This document shows, piece by piece, positions 8,075-10,662 of a stretch of 10,662 bases of DNA. Numbering within the stretch: the stretch's first letter is position 1; every line of letters starts with the position of its first letter. Source of the stretch: Rhypophila decipiens (taxonomy: Eukaryota; Ascomycota; Sordariomycetes; Sordariales; Naviculisporaceae); assembly GCA_033297075.1 (NCBI GenBank), contig MU858441.1, positions 1 to 10,662 of the forward strand, given 5' to 3'. The translations under genes were made by a program, and so were the position numbers. The notes below the pieces were generated by a model. It was not told where the DNA came from. It saw nothing but the letters and a program-made list of their open reading frames with translations, and searched no databases.

Positions 8075-8656
8075 TCAAACCGCCAACTCCAGTTCTAGCT
8101 TCCTTGCTAGATTGTACATTGGTAATCTTCCCGCGTCCATCAGCCAGCTCAGGATCCTTCTCGTTAGCCGTGCAGCTGGAGGATCAATTCCCTGTAAGAC
8201 AGAGTAAAAATCCCGTCGAGTCCGAACTTCTGCTCTCTCCCATCCTCGAGTCAACGGTGGAGCCAAACACCACATAACTAGGTGCTCGACAGTCTCGCGG
8301 TCTTCACCACACTCGCAAAACGGTGTTACAATCGTCGGGACACCCCGTTTGAATAGGAAGTCCCGAAGTCCGATAGCACCAGTTCGAATTTGGACTAGTA
8401 GTGAGCTTTTCGCCCTGTTGAGGCCTTCATGTCTCTTGAGTGTTTTGTCTTTGAAGATGGTCTCTTTCTGGTGGTCTAGATCATCCGCTGGCCTCATGGT
8501 TGCCCGGCCGTTTCGTTCCCTTGACCACCTTTCCCTCCATTCCTCCTCGACTATCTTGTCCGTGTCGGTGGCTCCCCCTGGTAGAGTTAAATACAGCAAG
8601 ACTCTCCTCGGTGTGAATATCTGAGCGACGTATCTTGGCTGATTCGTTCTAGTTCC
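8075..8656 (-). mobile_element. 3' end of a Tad1-type non-LTR retrotransposon (LINE) ORF2, truncated upstream
   Basis: Read on the minus strand, the frame is open from 8656 to the stop at 8075-8077 (about 193 codons), with no ATG at the start of the homology. It matches the region after RNase H in fungal LINE ORF2 proteins: a WRERW segment, LKRHEGLNRAKSSLLVQIRTG, IGLRDFLFKRGVP, and the zinc-knuckle-like CECGEDRETVEHLVMWC (C-x-C-x8-H-x4-C, DNA 8267-8317). The frame ends at LELELAV. The reverse transcriptase, endonuclease and RNase H parts are absent: a stop lies at 8657-8659 and the DNA further upstream shows none of their motifs. This is what a 5'-truncated, dead-on-arrival insertion looks like. 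The retained 193-codon frame implies either a fairly recent insertion or little RIP mutation. Confidence 0.82.
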
Positions 8657-9307
8657 TCAGCCACCATACCAGAAAGAACAGCAACCGGTGTTGTTTCAGT
8701 CGACAAGACCTGTCCTCGAGTATTCTCTACATTCACACATACGATTGTGTGCTCCGAAACTTGCCCGGGGTTAAGGTTATGTCCCACAACACTGCATTCC
8801 CATAATCCCTTCACACAACCACCCAGCTACGAGCTATAAACCAAAATATTCAGAGTCTCTACCACATACGGCCATAGATAGTGGAAAATACGGGATCCCG
8901 TCCGCTCTTCCTTAGCCAAACCACTAATCGCCAGACTAGTAGTTGGGTCGGTGACGACCCTAGGAAAGTAGGTGGCAAAAGTTCCAGTCAGCCTGGCCGG
9001 CTGAGGAACGACCATCCTGAGGCTTCGTCATGCAACTCCAATGATATCTCGTTCCCTGATCGCCCTAGCCCTCTTACCCGGCCGAGAACCTCCCGAATGA
9101 AGGTACTACTGACCTCGCATAAAGCAGAGCGGCGAATCCCAGAACACCCCCATACAATGATTAATTCATGAACAAACAGACGGTGTAGCATTAGGCGCCG
9201 AACTGCCTTCGGCCTCGTAAAATATGGCCGTCTTGCTCCCAGCCTCCCAGTTCGCTTACTTTGCCCTACGTGGTCTGCGCCTTGATCGATGAGCAAGTTC
9301 AAAGGAA
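8657..9307. other. No supportable gene (about 650 bp)
   Basis: Minus-strand frames at 8587-8814 and 8988-9302 lie upstream of the LINE fragment, but I see no reverse transcriptase (YxDD) or RNase H catalytic motifs in them. The 8587-8814 frame runs into the LINE reading frame one base out of phase (about 8600-8650), so it could be frameshifted older element sequence. A small GCCGAA/TTCGGC inverted repeat lies at 9197-9213. Confidence 0.4.
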
Positions 9308-9480
9308 ACTATAAGTATCTCCTGCACCACTCTTCGCGGCTCTCACCTCTTCTCCAGTCCTATCACGCAGTTCCGGTCTGCTCCCCAAGCCCCACCTTCT
9401 ATTCAGCCTTTATCTCCTTAAGGTCGTTCTTATTCTTTGGACGAGAACTGTCTTCAAACTTCTCATCTTACTTGCTTGCG
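9308..9480 (+). promoter_or_regulatory. Pyrimidine-rich leader before the 9481 gene
   Basis: A TATA-like CTATAAGTAT (about 9309-9318) is followed by a C/T-dominated stretch up to the ATG at 9481. This is the usual look of an ascomycete promoter and 5' leader. It supports 9481 rather than the alternative ATG at 9690 as the translation start. Confidence 0.35.
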
Positions 9481-10250
9481 ATGGACTTGGACAGAGACTT
9501 ACCAAGACTCGACACCCGCTGGAGTCTATACAACAATGCCAACGGGCTAACCGAACGTCACGGTCGCTAACCACTCACCCTTTGTCGCAGACTTATCCCC
9601 AGAAGGCAGAGCTTATCTGAACAACGTCTCTTTCGAGTTTCTCGTCCACCACGTCAGGGGGCAAACCGACAGCCCAGCATCGGTCCATTATGCAGAGTTC
9701 CACCACGACAAGAACAAGCACTATCGCCCGCGCCACGGCCAGAATCGACCATCTCTACCAAGGTCTCATCAGTGCCGCCGAAATGATGCAGGACGAAGAG
9801 GAAGGCCATCGCCAACTCAAGCAAGAACAAGTGGTGGACCAGGTGAACCAACATCAAGCCAAAGCCGATAAAGGCAAGGCCAAGGCCAAAGCCAGTTTAT
9901 ACCCCGAGGAGAAACAAGAGCAAGTCAAAATCCAGCTAGAGGATATCGGCAACTGTATCCAGGAAATTTGGAACAATACCGTTTGCATGTCGGAAGTCGA
10001 GCGCGCCGGCGGATACTCCAAGACGGACGTTGTGAGGCTTATTGTGGGGATTTGGGAAGTCGCCGACGTTGTTAGTCGGCAAGATGGAAAGCGGTTCACA
10101 CCCGGGTTTGGAAGCTCGGCGAGAGATTGGTGCGAAAGTAAGACTGGGCTTCGGTATGATCAGGTTGTCGGTCGACCGAGTTGCGATCATGTCAACAGAT
10201 CGGGGGCTAGATACTATTGGGGGTATGGAAGTGACGAGATGAAGGAATAG
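9481..10250 (+). CDS. Small hypothetical protein, multi-exon model uncertain
   Basis: The ATG at 9481 (MDLDRDLPRLDTRW) lies in frame 1. A protein-like stretch, LSPEGRAYLNNVSFEFLVHH (about 9593-9652), lies in frame 2. The main body is open in frame 3 to TAG at 10248-10250. Introns can join them: acceptor CAG ending at 9590, with CTAAC branch-like bases at 9567-9571 and a donor at 9524 (GTCTAT, 67 nt) or 9563 (28 nt, too short); then perhaps 9653-9695 (43 nt, GTCAGG...TGCAG). Both keep the frame but have weak donors, so the model is tentative. The body (residues from ATG 9690: 186 aa) has a Gln/Glu/Lys-rich probable coiled coil, a KGKAKAKA run encoded by AAGGCC-like repeats (9856-9893), then a more globular part (YSKTDVVRLIVGIWEVADVVS) ending in DEMKE. 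I do not recognise the family. Starting at 9690 without introns is the alternative. Confidence 0.5.
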
Positions 10251-10510
10251 GACAACGACCACTACAGCTAGAATAGAATGGCGGAGAGAATGCCCGTAGC
10301 TGCGAGTGGTTGAATGAGGTGACACTATATGAAAAAACTCACCATTACATCTCAAGTATGAGTTTCTGAGAAATTCACATCCATTTCTGGAGGTCGCGAC
10401 TCCAAATCTAGGCGCCTGTGTTGCCGATTTTGGAATCAAAATTTCCGCCAAGACCTTCCCCCATTAGGTATACTCCAATAATGAATTTAGTCTAACCCTT
10501 ACAACCTAAT
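10251..10510. other. 3' flank, no gene seen
   Basis: This stretch follows the stop of the small hypothetical gene and probably contains its 3' UTR. No motif-bearing frame is seen on either strand. The minus-strand frame crossing into the gene (9936-10451) looks like a shadow of the plus-strand coding sequence. Confidence 0.45.
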
Positions 10511-10662
10511 TGTTACAACCTGAACCTAAGTAGGTTACAGACTGTAAGGCGGGACGCCTAACGGGGTTTTGGAAGTAAAAAGGAGGTTGAGCGAGTAAGT
10601 ACGCAAGTACTGTCACTGATCAGGTTGCTCTAACTAAGAGATTATAGAATGAACAAGATAGT
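10511..10662. repeat. Candidate start of an LTR, cut by the window end
   Basis: The sequence from 10511 begins TGTTACAACCTGAACC, and TG followed by TTAC is a frequent opening of fungal LTRs. It contains nested inverted repeats (AACCT/AGGTT around 10524-10537; CCTTACA near 10497 with TGTAAGG near 10543). It ends in an A-rich stretch (AAGAGATTATAGAATGAA) like the R/U5 part of such elements. The closing CA end, target-site duplication, primer binding site and internal domain would lie outside the window, so this is only a suspicion. Confidence 0.3.

Noticed and set aside
8043..8077. A hairpin followed by T-rich bases on the minus strand as a rho-independent terminator.
   Set aside because: All other evidence indicates a fungal nuclear sequence, where such terminators do not operate.
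8380..8396. A tRNA B-box-like GTTCGAATTTGG.
   Set aside because: It lies inside the LINE coding frame, and no A box or cloverleaf arms could be built around it.
8349..8624. A plus-strand frame of 91 codons.
   Set aside because: It is antisense to the recognised LINE ORF2 fragment.
8768..8782. A near copy (14 of 15 bases) of the telomere-like stretch at 1561-1575.
   Set aside because: A pair of 15-mers with one mismatch is expected by chance in a window of this size.
10317..10329. A 13-base match to the SP6 phage promoter core (AGGTGACACTATA), suggesting vector contamination.
   Set aside because: The flanking bases differ from the promoter (T instead of G at +1), no polylinker surrounds it, and the neighbouring DNA is ordinary for the window. 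Coincidence is the simpler reading.
9936..10451. A 171-codon minus-strand frame with a hydrophobic run of Val and Leu.
   Set aside because: It is antisense to the plus-strand hypothetical gene, has no start or splice support, and its sequence looks like a shadow of that gene.

Overview
The window looks like nuclear DNA of a filamentous ascomycete (Pezizomycotina, perhaps Eurotiomycetes). It has a HET-domain gene, short 60-65 nt introns with GT...AG ends, pyrimidine-rich leaders, a Tad1-type LINE remnant, and protein families that I recognise only from filamentous fungi. No bacterial-style operons, RNA genes or CRISPR arrays were seen. The placement rests on gene content and intron style, not on any database match.

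Layout. Positions 1-91 end a 22-bp tandem repeat that probably continues left of the window. Positions 705-1060 hold the N-lobe of a protein-kinase-like gene, frameshifted and lacking any catalytic core. About 800 bp without a supportable gene follows. A large two-exon gene (2053-4954, about 945 aa) encodes a fungal protein with no domain I can name. A two-exon HET-domain gene (5341-7062, 552 aa) comes next on the same strand. After its TAG stop the same frame stays open for another 139 codons and encodes a probable three-helix membrane segment (7063-7482). Positions 8075-8656 on the minus strand carry the 3' end of a non-LTR retrotransposon ORF2, cut off upstream, with a strong hairpin just after its stop. 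Positions 9481-10250 contain a small hypothetical gene whose model needs at least two frame changes. The last 150 bases resemble the start of an LTR.

Taken together this is accessory DNA of the kind found in fungal variable regions: one self/non-self recognition (HET) gene, one uncharacterised large protein, and several decayed fragments. The two main genes are co-directional and 386 bp apart. They are not shown to work together. The best candidates for new biology are the 945-aa protein and the HET reading frame that is split by one stop from a membrane tail.
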